Source of the DNA: an uncultured Prevotella sp.
Lineage (GTDB): Bacteria; Bacteroidota; Bacteroidia; Bacteroidales; Bacteroidaceae
DNA: 35,810 nucleotides
Assembly: GCA_946403845.1 (NCBI GenBank)
Contig: CAMJBL010000022.1
Span: forward strand, 1-35,810
Reading direction: 5' to 3'
Shown: positions 1 through 8,112 of the stretch, piece after piece
Numbering within the stretch: the first letter of the stretch is position 1
How the letters are laid out: each line of letters begins with the position of its first letter
The notes under the pieces: generated by a model
Told to the model about the DNA's origin: nothing
Seen by the model: the letters and a program-made list of their open reading frames with translations, nothing else
The model's database searches: none
Made by a program: the position numbers and the translations under genes

Positions 1-32
1 GCCTTCTTAGCTGTTGCTTTCTTTTCTGCCAT
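1..32 (-). CDS. Partial gene, N-terminus of a Lys/Ala-rich protein
   Basis: Only the first ten codons are in the window, running off the left edge. They read MAEKKATAKK, from an ATG whose complement is at 30-32. A Lys/Ala-rich start like this is seen in histone-like and HU-type DNA-binding proteins and in some ribosomal proteins, but ten residues cannot settle the family. A TAnnTTTG box at 92-99 on the same strand gives a leader of roughly 55 bases, which supports this being a real gene start. The product is unknown. Confidence 0.55.
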   Translation of the reverse strand, partial: MAEKKATAKK

Positions 33-91
33 AATACTTAAAAAATTAATACTCTTATTGAAGATTTATACTTCTTTTTAATTTTCGTGTG

Positions 92-99
92 CAAAATTA
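92..99 (-). promoter_or_regulatory. Promoter -7 box (TAATTTTG) for the left-edge gene
   Basis: On the minus strand the sequence reads TAATTTTG, a match to the Bacteroidota sigma-ABfr -7 consensus TAnnTTTG. It lies about 60 bases upstream of the ATG at 32. It overlaps a perfect 16-base palindrome at 94-109. I did not find a clear -33 element. Confidence 0.5.
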
Positions 100-109
100 G
101 CGCTAATTT
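94..109. promoter_or_regulatory. 16-base perfect palindrome over the promoter (possible operator)
   Basis: AAATTAGC followed by its exact complement GCTAATTT forms a perfect inverted repeat with no spacer. It covers most of the -7 box at 92-99, so a dimeric regulator bound here would block the polymerase. No regulator is identified; the operator role is inference. Confidence 0.35.
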
Positions 110-154
110 CTCAGACAACTCACTGATTTTTAGGCATTTTTAGCAGAAATGTAA

Positions 155-1945
155 TTATTCTTGATGTAAGTCAACCGATGAATCTTCCGATGAAGGTAAC
201 TCCACCTTCAAGTTCAGCTCCTCCAATTGCTTCGGATCCAACTCGCCAGGGGCATCCAACATCACATCGCGTCCACTGTTGTTCTTCGGGAAAGCGATAC
301 AGTCGCGGATGCTGTCGAGACCGGCCATCAGAGACACAAAACGATCGAGACCGAAGGCAAGACCTGCATGAGGGGGTGCACCATATTTGAAGGCATTGAT
401 GAGGAAACCGAACTGTGACATTGCACGCTCGGGTGTGAAGCCCAGAATCTGGAACATCTTCTCCTGCAGTTTTCCATCGTGGATACGGAGAGAACCGCCA
501 CCAACCTCTACACCATTGCAGACGAAGTCGTAGGCCACGGCACGCACCTTCGCAGGATCGGTATCGAGCAGAGGAATATCATCAGGATTCGGCAATGTGA
601 ACGGATGGTGTGTAGCCATCAGGCGCTGTTCCTCATCGCTCCACTCAAAGAGTGGGAAGTCGACAATCCACAAACAGACGAAATTGTCCTTATCACGCAG
701 TCCGAGACGGTCACCCATCTCCAAACGAAGGGTACAGAGCTGTACACGAGTCTTATTGGCATTGTCGCCAGAAAGAATCAGGACGAGGTCGCCATCCTTG
801 GCACCCATTGCCTCCTTCACCTTTGCCCAGACCTCAGGCTCATAGAACTTATCGATGCTGGACTTTACCGTACCATCAGCATTGAACTTCACATAAACGA
901 GGCCTTTGGCACCTACCTGCGGACGCTTGACGAAATCAGTGAGCTGATCCAGCTGCTTGCGGGTATAATCCGCACAACCAGGTACACAGATACCACCGAT
1001 GTAATTGGCATCATTGAAGACAGGGAAGGTACCCGTGCCTTTCAGTACATCCATCAGTTCGACAAATTCCATACCGAAACGGAGGTCGGGTTTATCAGAA
1101 CCGAAACGACGCATCGCCTCGTGCCAGGTCATACGCTGCAGCGGGGACAATTCCACACCACGCACCTCTTTGAACAGATGACGAGCCATATCCTCGAAGA
1201 GCTGAAGGACATCTTCCTGTTCTACGAACGACATCTCACAGTCGATCTGTGTGAACTCAGGCTGACGGTCAGCACGGAGGTCCTCGTCACGGAAACACTT
1301 GGCAATCTGGAAGTAACGGTCGAAACCACTGACCATCAGCAACTGCTTCAGGGTCTGTGGCGACTGCGGCAGCGCATAGAACTGTCCCGGATTCATACGA
1401 GAAGGCACCACGAAGTCGCGTGCTCCTTCAGGGGTAGAACCAATCAGAATCGGGGTCTCAACTTCGATGAAGTCCTTACCATCCAAGAAGTTACGAATCA
1501 GGATGGTCATTCGGTGACGCAGTTCGAGATTCTTACGAACGGCGGCACGACGAAGGTCCAGATAACGGTACTTCATACGGATATCGTCGCCACCATCGGT
1601 ATTGTCCTCAATGGTAAATGGCGGCGTCAGACTCTCACTGAGGATATTCAGTTCCTTTACCAGAATCTCAATATCGCCCGTTGGCATCTTGGGGTTCTTG
1701 CTCTGGCGCTCACTGACCTCACCTTTGACCTGAATACAAAACTCACGCCCCAGTTTATTGGCACGCTCACAAAGCTGCGCATCATCGGCCTCATTAAAAA
1801 CAAGCTGTGTCAGACCATAGCGATCGCGAAGATCGACGAAGGTCATACCGCCCATCTTACGGCTACGTTGTACCCATCCTGCCAGTGTTACCACACTGCC
1901 GGCATCTGAGAGACGAAGCTCTCCACAAGTCTTACTTCTATACAT
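155..1945 (-). CDS. aspS: Aspartyl-tRNA synthetase
   Basis: Cytoplasmic class II synthetase that charges tRNA with aspartate. The 596-residue length is normal for bacterial AspRS. The N-terminal OB-fold anticodon-binding domain covers about residues 1-110. Motif 1 is around 150-175. Motif 2 is clear at 218-235 ([14 protein letters not shown]). A GAD-type insertion domain follows, and motif 3 (GLDRF) lies near 532-536. The start [10 protein letters not shown] matches the usual AspRS N-terminus, and a TAnnTTTG box at 1975-1982 gives a leader of about 25 bases. The gene stands alone, divergent from the DUF1573 gene. Whether it discriminates tRNA-Asp from tRNA-Asn cannot be told from this window, which shows no gatCAB. 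Confidence 0.97.
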   Translation of the reverse strand: MYRSKTCGELRLSDAGSVVTLAGWVQRSRKMGGMTFVDLRDRYGLTQLVFNEADDAQLCERANKLGREFCIQVKGEVSERQSKNPKMPTGDIEILVKELNILSESLTPPFTIEDNTDGGDDIRMKYRYLDLRRAAVRKNLELRHRMTILIRNFLDGKDFIEVETPILIGSTPEGARDFVVPSRMNPGQFYALPQSPQTLKQLLMVSGFDRYFQIAKCFRDEDLRADRQPEFTQIDCEMSFVEQEDVLQLFEDMARHLFKEVRGVELSPLQRMTWHEAMRRFGSDKPDLRFGMEFVELMDVLKGTGTFPVFNDANYIGGICVPGCADYTRKQLDQLTDFVKRPQVGAKGLVYVKFNADGTVKSSIDKFYEPEVWAKVKEAMGAKDGDLVLILSGDNANKTRVQLCTLRLEMGDRLGLRDKDNFVCLWIVDFPLFEWSDEEQRLMATHHPFTLPNPDDIPLLDTDPAKVRAVAYDFVCNGVEVGGGSLRIHDGKLQEKMFQILGFTPERAMSQFGFLINAFKYGAPPHAGLAFGLDRFVSLMAGLDSIRDCIAFPKNNSGRDVMLDAPGELDPKQLEELNLKVELPSSEDSSVDLHQE

Positions 1946-1974
1946 ATTTATTTGCTTTTTATCCTTTTGAACTG

Positions 1975-1982
1975 CAAAGGTA
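1975..1982 (-). promoter_or_regulatory. Promoter -7 box (TACCTTTG) for aspS
   Basis: The minus strand reads TACCTTTG, a match to the Bacteroidota -7 consensus TAnnTTTG, 29 bases upstream of the aspS ATG. The divergent DUF1573 gene carries the identical octamer at 2088-2095, so the two promoters face away from each other across about 105 bases of A/T-rich DNA. Confidence 0.6.
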
Positions 1983-2050
1983 CGAATAAATCACATAAAA
2001 AAGTGAAAAAAAAAGAGAAAAGTAAAAAAAAAGCTATTGCGGTAGCAAAT

Positions 2051-2078
2051 TTTTCACTTTTCACTCTTCACTTTTCAC
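2051..2078 (+). repeat. 7-base tandem array (TTTTCAC x4) before the DUF1573 promoter
   Basis: Four units in a row: TTTTCAC, TTTTCAC, TCTTCAC, TTTTCAC. The array ends 9 bases before the -7 box at 2088, so it covers the -33 region. It is preceded by GCGGTAGCAAAT, and nearly the same head precedes the array at 17544. Purine-rich DNA at about 1996-2033 is partly complementary and could pair with it. Confidence 0.85.
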
Positions 2079-2087
2079 TTATTTTTG

Positions 2088-2095
2088 TACCTTTG
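2088..2095 (+). promoter_or_regulatory. Promoter -7 box (TACCTTTG) for the DUF1573 gene
   Basis: Match to TAnnTTTG, 28 bases upstream of the ATG at 2124. The -33 position falls within the TTTTCAC array, and no separate TTG element stands out. Confidence 0.6.
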
Positions 2096-2123
2096 CTGCA
2101 GAATTCATTAAAACGACTGAATT

Positions 2124-2516
2124 ATGAAGAAGATCGTAGTCATGACCCTGCTGCTCATTTGTGGAATGACAGCAGCGCTGGCACAAAAACCAGCAGAGAT
2201 AAAATTCGACAAGTTGACTCATAATTTCGGGACTTTCTCTGAGAAGAATCCCGTGGTTACCTGTACCTTTACCTACACCAATGTGGGAGAGTCACCCCTG
2301 ATCATCAATCAGGCTGTGGCCAGTTGCGGATGTACCGTTCCTGAGTACACCAAGACACCTGTAAAACCTGGTGAGAAGGGTGAGATTAAAGTCACATATA
2401 ATGGTACCGGCAAATTCCCCGGCCACTTTAAGAAGATTATTACGGTGAGAACCAATGGCGCTGTCGAAATGACCCGGCTCTATATAGAAGGAGACATGAC
2501 AGAAGCTACCGAATAA
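2124..2516 (+). CDS. DUF1573 domain protein, exported
   Basis: A 130-residue protein with a signal peptide at about 1-21, ending ALAQ. The rest is one DUF1573 domain, an immunoglobulin-like fold related to ASPM-SPD-2-Hydin domains and abundant in Bacteroidota. The family hallmark is visible: a stretch ending FGTF near residue 38, then the SCGCT motif at 67-71, then PVKPGEKGEIKV. It is expected in the periplasm or on the outer membrane. No enzymatic role is known for the family. It is a single-gene unit with its own promoter (2088) and a strong terminator immediately after the stop. Confidence 0.88.
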   Translation: MKKIVVMTLLLICGMTAALAQKPAEIKFDKLTHNFGTFSEKNPVVTCTFTYTNVGESPLIINQAVASCGCTVPEYTKTPVKPGEKGEIKVTYNGTGKFPGHFKKIITVRTNGAVEMTRLYIEGDMTEATE

Positions 2517-2518
2517 AT

Positions 2519-2546
2519 AAAAGCACTCGCTCAGGCGGGTGCTTTT
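2519..2546. terminator. Bidirectional intrinsic terminator
   Basis: A 12-base-pair stem (AAAAGCACTCGC with GCGGGTGCTTTT, one T-G pair) closes a TCAG tetraloop. It is A-rich before and T-rich after, so it can act on both strands. It sits between the stop of the DUF1573 gene and the stop of the convergent DUF3078 gene. Confidence 0.9.
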
Positions 2547-2550
2547 ATTG

Positions 2551-3735
2551 TTAGAAGGTATAATTGAAACCTATTGAACTGTATTCCTTAAACTGCCAGT
2601 AGCCTAACTCTGAATCACGCTTGCCAGCATCATCGAATCGCGGATAGAGGAACAGATTTGCACTGATGTATTTACTCACCTGTAAGGTAAATGTATTCTC
2701 CCACTCTATTTCCGCACGTTTGTAGGAGGTGAAGGCATAGAAACGACTCTTCCATTTCACAACATCATTTATCTTCCATTCCAGATCGGCGGTAATCTGC
2801 GAACCGAAATCCAGTTTGGAGTGCTTCTCGTTGTCAATACCATGACGAGATGGAAACCACTCTGACCCATTGAAATAGGTACGGTCTGCATACCGATAGT
2901 TCAAGGCGATAGGCGACAAGTTCACGGTTCCTGTCAGTTTCTTGTCGAAAGCCTCCACCTTGTAATCCATACCAAGACCGACATTCAGGTTAAAGGGCGA
3001 CATGAAATCAGAATAGGTCCTGGCATCATTGGCTTTCAGACCACGGGTAAACTGCGTATAGGCAATCAACTGGAGGGTATAATACCATTTCTTCGTGGCC
3101 TCCAAACCGACCTTTCCCGTATAACGGATCAGGTCTTCGTTCGACTTGAACTTATGCATGGAGTCAGTACGGGTACGCTGGAAACCGAGTTTCATCTCCA
3201 GTTTGTTATCCCACTTCCACTTGTTCTTGTTGTCATAATTGGCCTCTAAGGTCAGCGAACCAACAGCAGAGTAATTGGACTCACCACCCTTGTACCAGTT
3301 GCCTGACACATAATTCTGCATGAACTGTAAGAAACCGTCACCCTTGCGTGTCCAGAACTTGGGCTTCTGAACCTCGACTTCTACTGGCGCCTCCTCCTGG
3401 AATTCAATGACAGGCGCTTCCACCTGTTCCACGAAATCAATCGTATTCTCTATCGGCTGATCCACATCCTCGCGGATGGTTCCCGTTTCCTGAAGGTCCG
3501 ACTCTGTCGTCTTCACCAGATCAGGGCGGTTCAGATACACCGCCATCAGGGCATTGTCGACTTCATTGTCAACCGGATTGGTCTCCTCGAAAGACAAGGC
3601 ATGACTAGCCACATTGTGATAAAACGTCAACGGGGTGAACAGACGATAATACTGTCCGTTCAGACTGTCATTGGGCTGCGCGGCACTTGCGCTGAGCGCT
3701 GAGGTTACCGCAAATAACAAAGCGATTTTTCTCAT
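2551..3735 (-). CDS. DUF3078 family outer-membrane beta-barrel protein
   Basis: A 394-residue protein. The signal peptide is MRKIALLFAV up to about ASAAQ. An acidic, Glu/Val-rich linker follows at about 60-120. A long C-terminal region rich in alternating aromatic and polar residues ends in the terminal phenylalanine (YTF) typical of outer-membrane barrels. The pattern matches DUF3078, a Bacteroidota family of unknown function. The reading frame is open upstream to a TTG at 3747, but that TTG is part of the -7 box at 3745-3752, so the ATG at 3735 is the real start. This leaves a leader of only about 5 bases. A 7-base tandem array lies immediately upstream of the promoter. Confidence 0.87.
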   Translation of the reverse strand: MRKIALLFAVTSALSASAAQPNDSLNGQYYRLFTPLTFYHNVASHALSFEETNPVDNEVDNALMAVYLNRPDLVKTTESDLQETGTIREDVDQPIENTIDFVEQVEAPVIEFQEEAPVEVEVQKPKFWTRKGDGFLQFMQNYVSGNWYKGGESNYSAVGSLTLEANYDNKNKWKWDNKLEMKLGFQRTRTDSMHKFKSNEDLIRYTGKVGLEATKKWYYTLQLIAYTQFTRGLKANDARTYSDFMSPFNLNVGLGMDYKVEAFDKKLTGTVNLSPIALNYRYADRTYFNGSEWFPSRHGIDNEKHSKLDFGSQITADLEWKINDVVKWKSRFYAFTSYKRAEIEWENTFTLQVSKYISANLFLYPRFDDAGKRDSELGYWQFKEYSSIGFNYTF

Positions 3736-3744
3736 AACTGCGTG

Positions 3745-3752
3745 CAAAGTTA
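3745..3752 (-). promoter_or_regulatory. Promoter -7 box (TAACTTTG) for the DUF3078 gene
   Basis: The minus strand reads TAACTTTG, a match to TAnnTTTG. Only 9 bases separate it from the ATG at 3735, so the transcript would be nearly leaderless. The -33 region lies inside the GTGAAAA array. Confidence 0.55.
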
Positions 3753-3754
3753 AG

Positions 3755-3785
3755 AAAAAAAGTGAAAAGTGAAAAGTGAAAAGTA
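3755..3785 (-). repeat. 7-base tandem array (GTGAAAA) upstream of the DUF3078 promoter
   Basis: On the plus strand, three perfect GTGAAAA units at 3762-3782 are flanked by partial units. On the minus strand they read TTTTCAC and precede the -7 box at 3745, the same order as at 2051-2095. The upstream flank (minus strand) contains GGTAGCGGC, similar to the GCGGTAGC head of the array at 2051. Confidence 0.85.
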
Positions 3786-3848
3786 AATAAATTATTGCCG
3801 CTACCTCATTTTTTATCGATTCTTAATTCTTAATTATTTTTTTTTTCG

Positions 3849-3856
3849 TACCTTTG
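3849..3856 (+). promoter_or_regulatory. Promoter -7 box (TACCTTTG) for the yidC operon
   Basis: Match to TAnnTTTG, 52 bases before the yidC ATG. Two TTCTTAA heptamers at 3820-3833 lie just upstream. This is the only good promoter candidate I found for the plus-strand genes from yidC through the second MFS gene. Confidence 0.6.
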
Positions 3857-3908
3857 CACCTTGATTTGCGCGTACATTAATTATAATAGAAACAAAAATA
3901 AATAAACA

Positions 3909-5795
3909 ATGAATAGAGACACGATTATCGGATTTGTATTGATTGCGCTGGTGCTCATCGGTTTCAGCTGGTATAACCAGCCCTCTGCGGAACAAATAGA
4001 GGCACAGCGGAAGGAAGACAGTATCGCGGCTGTCATGAAAGAGAACGCAGAAAAGAAACAGCAAGCCGAGGCTGCCGCCAAGAAGGCTGAAACAGAAGCT
4101 GCCAAGGACGATTCCACTGCCTTATTCTATGCTGCGCTGAATGGCAGTGAAGAGGATATCATTCTGAAGAACGGGAAAGTAGAGCTGACCCTTTCAACCA
4201 AGGGCGGTACGCTTTCAAAGGCCGTTATCAAGGATTTTACTGATAAGAATGGTAATAAAGATGTCACCCTCTTCGACAAAAAGGACCAGCAGATGAACTT
4301 CCTGCTTGCAGGCAAACAGGACAATATCATCACCCAGGACCTTTTCTTCACGCCATCGAACGTCAGCGACTCGACGGTTACGATGACTGCTCAGGCCTCC
4401 GACGGAGGAAGTATTGTTCTGGATTACCGCCTCGGTCCTGACCATCTGCTGCATTTCTCACTGACCGCCAACGGACTCAGTGGCATGTTTGCACCGACCT
4501 ATAAGGAGATGGACATCGAATGGAACGGTCATAGTCGTCAGCAGGAGAAAGGCTTCTATTTTGAGAACCGCTATACAGCTCTGTTTTATAAAGAGGCTAA
4601 TAATGGATCTACGGACAACCTGTCAGAAACTGAGAACAAGAGCAAGACGATCGAAGAGACCCTCGATTGGGTGGCTTTCCGTAACCAGTTCTTCAGTGCT
4701 GCCCTGATTTCGAAGGACAATTTCTCGGGTGGATCTAACCTCAGCAGCGTTCAGGACACCAAGGAATCGGGCTATCTGAAACAGTTTGATGCCAAGCTTC
4801 GCACGGCCTTCGATCCCACGGGCAAGAAGCCTTCAGAGTTTGAGATGTATATCGGTCCCAATGACTTCCGTCTGATCCAGGATGTGGAGAAGCAGAGTCA
4901 GTTTGGTAAGGACCTCGACCTGGAGCAACTGGTGAATCTGGGCTGGTGGCTCTTCCGCCTCATCAACCGCTGGTTCACGCTCTATGTCTTCGACTGGTTG
5001 GCTTCTTGGGGCTTCTCGATGGGTATCGTGCTCATTCTGATTACCCTCTTGCTGAAGGCCATCACCTTCCCGATGGTGAAGAAGAGCTATATGTCGTCGG
5101 CCAAGATGCGCGTGCTGAAACCGAAACTCGACGAGGCCACCAAGCAGTATGACAAGCCCGAGGACCAGATGAAGAAACAGCAGGCGATGATGCAGATGTA
5201 CTCGCAGTATGGTGTCTCGCCATTGAGTGGCTGTCTGCCGATGCTGATTCAGATGCCTATCTGGATTGCCATGTTCTGGTTCGTGCCTAATGCCATCCAG
5301 TTGCGTGGTCAGTCGTTCCTCTGGATGGAAGACCTCGCCACCTATGATCCCATCATCTCCTGGAACTCACACATCTGGGGAATCGGCGATCATCTGTCGT
5401 TGTCATGTCTCCTGTTCTGCGGATCGAATATCCTCTACTCCTGGTTTACTATGCGTCAGCAGAAGGATCAGATGGTAGGCGCCCAGGCTGAGCAGATGAA
5501 ATACATGCAGTATATGATGTATCTCATGCCAGTGATGTTCTTCTTTATGTTCAACGACTACTCCAGTGGTCTGAACTTCTACTACTTCATCTCCCTGTTC
5601 TTCTCGTCGATCATCATGTGGACCCTCCGCAAGACCACCAACGATGAGAAGCTCCTTGCCATTCTCGAGGCCCGATTTAAGGAAAACAAGAACAATCCCA
5701 AGAAAAAGACCGGCGGTCTGGCTGCCCGTCTCGAAGCCATGCAGAAACAGGCTGAGGAACTGCAGAAGCAAAGAATGAATCAGCAAAAGAAGTAA
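3909..5795 (+). CDS. yidC: Membrane protein insertase YidC
   Basis: Inner-membrane insertase that helps membrane proteins fold and leave the Sec channel. At 628 residues it has the Gram-negative layout. A first transmembrane segment is at about 5-22. A Lys/Ala/Glu-rich coiled stretch runs to about 70, then the large periplasmic beta domain to about 340. The conserved five-helix Oxa1/YidC core follows, with its typical GCLPMLIQMPIWIAMFW stretch. The C-terminal tail from about 583 is Lys/Gln-rich, as expected for ribosome contact. The start ATG follows a TAnnTTTG box by about 52 bases. The stop is four bases from the next ATG, so dpp5 is probably cotranscribed. Confidence 0.97.
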   Translation: MNRDTIIGFVLIALVLIGFSWYNQPSAEQIEAQRKEDSIAAVMKENAEKKQQAEAAAKKAETEAAKDDSTALFYAALNGSEEDIILKNGKVELTLSTKGGTLSKAVIKDFTDKNGNKDVTLFDKKDQQMNFLLAGKQDNIITQDLFFTPSNVSDSTVTMTAQASDGGSIVLDYRLGPDHLLHFSLTANGLSGMFAPTYKEMDIEWNGHSRQQEKGFYFENRYTALFYKEANNGSTDNLSETENKSKTIEETLDWVAFRNQFFSAALISKDNFSGGSNLSSVQDTKESGYLKQFDAKLRTAFDPTGKKPSEFEMYIGPNDFRLIQDVEKQSQFGKDLDLEQLVNLGWWLFRLINRWFTLYVFDWLASWGFSMGIVLILITLLLKAITFPMVKKSYMSSAKMRVLKPKLDEATKQYDKPEDQMKKQQAMMQMYSQYGVSPLSGCLPMLIQMPIWIAMFWFVPNAIQLRGQSFLWMEDLATYDPIISWNSHIWGIGDHLSLSCLLFCGSNILYSWFTMRQQKDQMVGAQAEQMKYMQYMMYLMPVMFFFMFNDYSSGLNFYYFISLFFSSIIMWTLRKTTNDEKLLAILEARFKENKNNPKKKTGGLAARLEAMQKQAEELQKQRMNQQKK

Positions 5796-5799
5796 GGAT

Positions 5800-8082
5800 A
5801 TGAGAAAGCGTATATTCCTAGCCGGACTAGCCTTACTAGCCGGACTAGCAGGACTAGTGACACCCATCAAAGCCCAAGACAACGTGCAGATTGGAAAACA
5901 GCATATCAAGCTCAGCAGCAACCTGATGACCCCCGAGGCTCTTTGGGCCATGGGACGTATCGGCAGTTGTGCTGCCTCACCGGATGGTGCGCACATCGTT
6001 TATCAAGTGGGTTACTACAGTGTGAAGCAGAACAAGAGCCATCAAGTGCTCTACCTGTTGGATACCAGTAAGATCAGCTCCACGCCATCAGATCCCATCC
6101 TGCTCACCAAGGGTAATAAGAATGAAACCGATGCCGTCTGGCTGGATAAAGAGACAATTGCCTTCCTGTGTGATGGTGAGATCTGGTCGATGAAAATCGA
6201 TGGTAGTGATCGTCGTCAACTTTCCAAGACCGACGGCAAGGTGGAAGGTTTCAAGTTCTCTCCCGACCGTCAGAAAGTGATTCTCCTGAAGTCGATACCC
6301 TTCCATGAAATCATCAAGAAGAACCCCGATGACCTACCTAAGGCAACCGGTCGCTTGGTTACCGACCTGATGTATCGCCACTGGGATCATTATGTGGAGA
6401 GCATCCAGCATCCCTATGTGGCAGACGTCACTGCCGACGGCATCAAGGATGGCATCGACATCCTTGAGGGCGAGCCTTACGAATGTCCGATGGAGCCTTT
6501 CGGCGGCATCGAGCAGTTGGACTGGAGTCCTGACTCGAAGACCATCGCCTATACCTGTCGTAAGAAGACCGGACTGGCCTACTCCATCTCTACCGATTCC
6601 GACATCTATTTATATAAAATAGGTACGCGCGAGACCAAGAACCTCTGCAAGCCTGCCAATTATGTGGCACCTGAGGTTGATCCCACGATTACGCTGAGGG
6701 TTCAGGCCGTCAACAGTCCTGAGAACCTGAAGAACAATGTGGGTTACGACCAGAACCCGCAGTTCTCGCCCGATGGTAAGTATATCGCCTGGCTCTCGAT
6801 GGAGCGCGACGGTTACGAGGCAGACCTCAACCGCCTGTGTATCTGCGAGTTGGCAACGGGCGAGAAGAGCTATGTTGATTGGAAAAGCGATGTAGAGTCC
6901 TTCTGTTGGGCTCCCTACCAAGGGAAGCCGGACAAAGAGCTAAAGGCCAGAAGTGGCAGGAAAGTGACAACATCCTCTCCCCGCCTCTACTTCCTCAGCG
7001 TCTGGGAAGGCTGTTGCAACATGTACACCGTATTGAACAACGGTGATGTTATCCAGCTTACGAAGATGTGGGCAGACTGGACTTCCCTGCAGATGGCCAA
7101 CAAGGGCAATCTCATCCTGGCCACCCAACAGAGTCTGAGTCATCCGACGGACATCTACATGGTGTTACCTCCCGCAAAGTTCAGCAAACGCTCTGATGCC
7201 CCCAAAGGCAAGGTGTTTAATGCCAGCGGCACAGAGTATTGGCAGATTACCGATGAAAACGAGCATATCCTCTCGCAGTTGAAGTTCGGCGAGATGCAGC
7301 AGTATTGGGTTCCGACCACCGATGGTAAGAAAGAATTGGTATGGGTGATGTTGCCCGCCAACTACGAGAAAGGCAAGAAATATCCGACGCTGCTCTTCTG
7401 TGAGGGTGGACCGCAGAGTCCCGTCTCGCAGTTCTGGAGCTATCGTTGGAACTTCCAGATGATGGCTGCCAACGGCTATGTCGTCGTAGCCCCCAACCGT
7501 CATGGACTACCCGGCTTTGGACAGGAATGGAAGGAACAGATCTCTGGCGACTGGACAGGTCAGTGCATGCAGGACTATCTCGCTGCCATCGACTTCGCTG
7601 CCGATAGTCTGCCCTTTGTCGACCGCGACCGTCTCGGAGCTGTCGGTGCCTCATTTGGCGGATTCTCCGTCTATTATCTCGCCGGCATACACGAGAAACG
7701 CTTCAAGGCCTTCATCGCCCACGACGGTGCTTTCAACCTCGCCGCGATGTACACTGAGACTGAGGAGAACTGGTTCTCTAACTGGGAGTACGACGAGGCC
7801 TACTGGCACCGTCCGCAGATGCCCAATGCCAAGAAGACCTATCATGACTCACCCCATAAGATGGTGGAAAATTGGGATACGCCCATCCTCTGCATCCATG
7901 GTGAGAAGGACTACCGTATTAATGCCACACAAGGCATGTCGGCCTTTAATGCCGCCCGCATGAAGGGCATTCCCGCCGAGCTGCTCATCTTCCCCGATGA
8001 GAACCACTGGGTGCTGAAACCCCAGAACGGTGTGCTCTGGCAACGGACCTTCTTCAATTGGCTCGACCGCTGGCTGAAGTAA
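5800..8082 (+). CDS. dpp5: Dipeptidyl peptidase 5 (S9 serine peptidase)
   Basis: A periplasmic serine peptidase expected to release dipeptides from peptide N-termini. The 760-residue protein has a signal peptide at 1-26, a beta-propeller region to about 470, and an alpha/beta-hydrolase domain. The catalytic triad is visible: Ser618 in GASFGG, Asp704 in HGEKD, and His736 in DENHW. Long stretches match what I recall of Porphyromonas gingivalis DPP5, such as TGRLVTDLMY, HWD, ILEGEPYE, SPDSKTIAY and GGPQSPVSQFWS. That enzyme prefers Ala and hydrophobic P1 residues; the preference here is inferred. The signal-peptide core is built by a 9-base tandem array (5818-5862) encoding repeated Leu-Ala-Gly. 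Upstream yidC is 4 bases away, and the next gene downstream is an MFSD1-like transporter. Confidence 0.93.
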   Translation: MRKRIFLAGLALLAGLAGLVTPIKAQDNVQIGKQHIKLSSNLMTPEALWAMGRIGSCAASPDGAHIVYQVGYYSVKQNKSHQVLYLLDTSKISSTPSDPILLTKGNKNETDAVWLDKETIAFLCDGEIWSMKIDGSDRRQLSKTDGKVEGFKFSPDRQKVILLKSIPFHEIIKKNPDDLPKATGRLVTDLMYRHWDHYVESIQHPYVADVTADGIKDGIDILEGEPYECPMEPFGGIEQLDWSPDSKTIAYTCRKKTGLAYSISTDSDIYLYKIGTRETKNLCKPANYVAPEVDPTITLRVQAVNSPENLKNNVGYDQNPQFSPDGKYIAWLSMERDGYEADLNRLCICELATGEKSYVDWKSDVESFCWAPYQGKPDKELKARSGRKVTTSSPRLYFLSVWEGCCNMYTVLNNGDVIQLTKMWADWTSLQMANKGNLILATQQSLSHPTDIYMVLPPAKFSKRSDAPKGKVFNASGTEYWQITDENEHILSQLKFGEMQQYWVPTTDGKKELVWVMLPANYEKGKKYPTLLFCEGGPQSPVSQFWSYRWNFQMMAANGYVVVAPNRHGLPGFGQEWKEQISGDWTGQCMQDYLAAIDFAADSLPFVDRDRLGAVGASFGGFSVYYLAGIHEKRFKAFIAHDGAFNLAAMYTETEENWFSNWEYDEAYWHRPQMPNAKKTYHDSPHKMVENWDTPILCIHGEKDYRINATQGMSAFNAARMKGIPAELLIFPDENHWVLKPQNGVLWQRTFFNWLDRWLK
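5818..5862 (+). repeat. 9-base CTAG tandem array in the dpp5 signal peptide
   Basis: Five 9-base units each begin with CTAG: CTAGCCGGA, CTAGCCTTA, CTAGCCGGA, CTAGCAGGA, CTAGTGACA. Because 9 is a multiple of 3, the frame is kept and each unit encodes Leu-Ala-x. The same unit family recurs at 12080 and 34412. Confidence 0.9.
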
Positions 8083-8112
8083 ATAATTGAAAGTAATTAA
8101 ATAAAAAAGATA

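Noticed and set aside
479..1909. Long open frame (476 codons) opposite aspS
   Set aside because: It is entirely antisense to a well-supported aspS, has no recognisable domain, and has the odd Thr/Ile/His-rich composition of a shadow frame.
5818..5862. CTAG and heptamer arrays as CRISPR
   Set aside because: Units are only 7-10 bases and directly adjacent, with no unique spacers and no cas genes in the window.
5403..5996. 197-codon frame opposite yidC and the start of dpp5
   Set aside because: It spans the junction of two real genes on the other strand and has no protein-like features; other antisense frames were dropped for the same reason.
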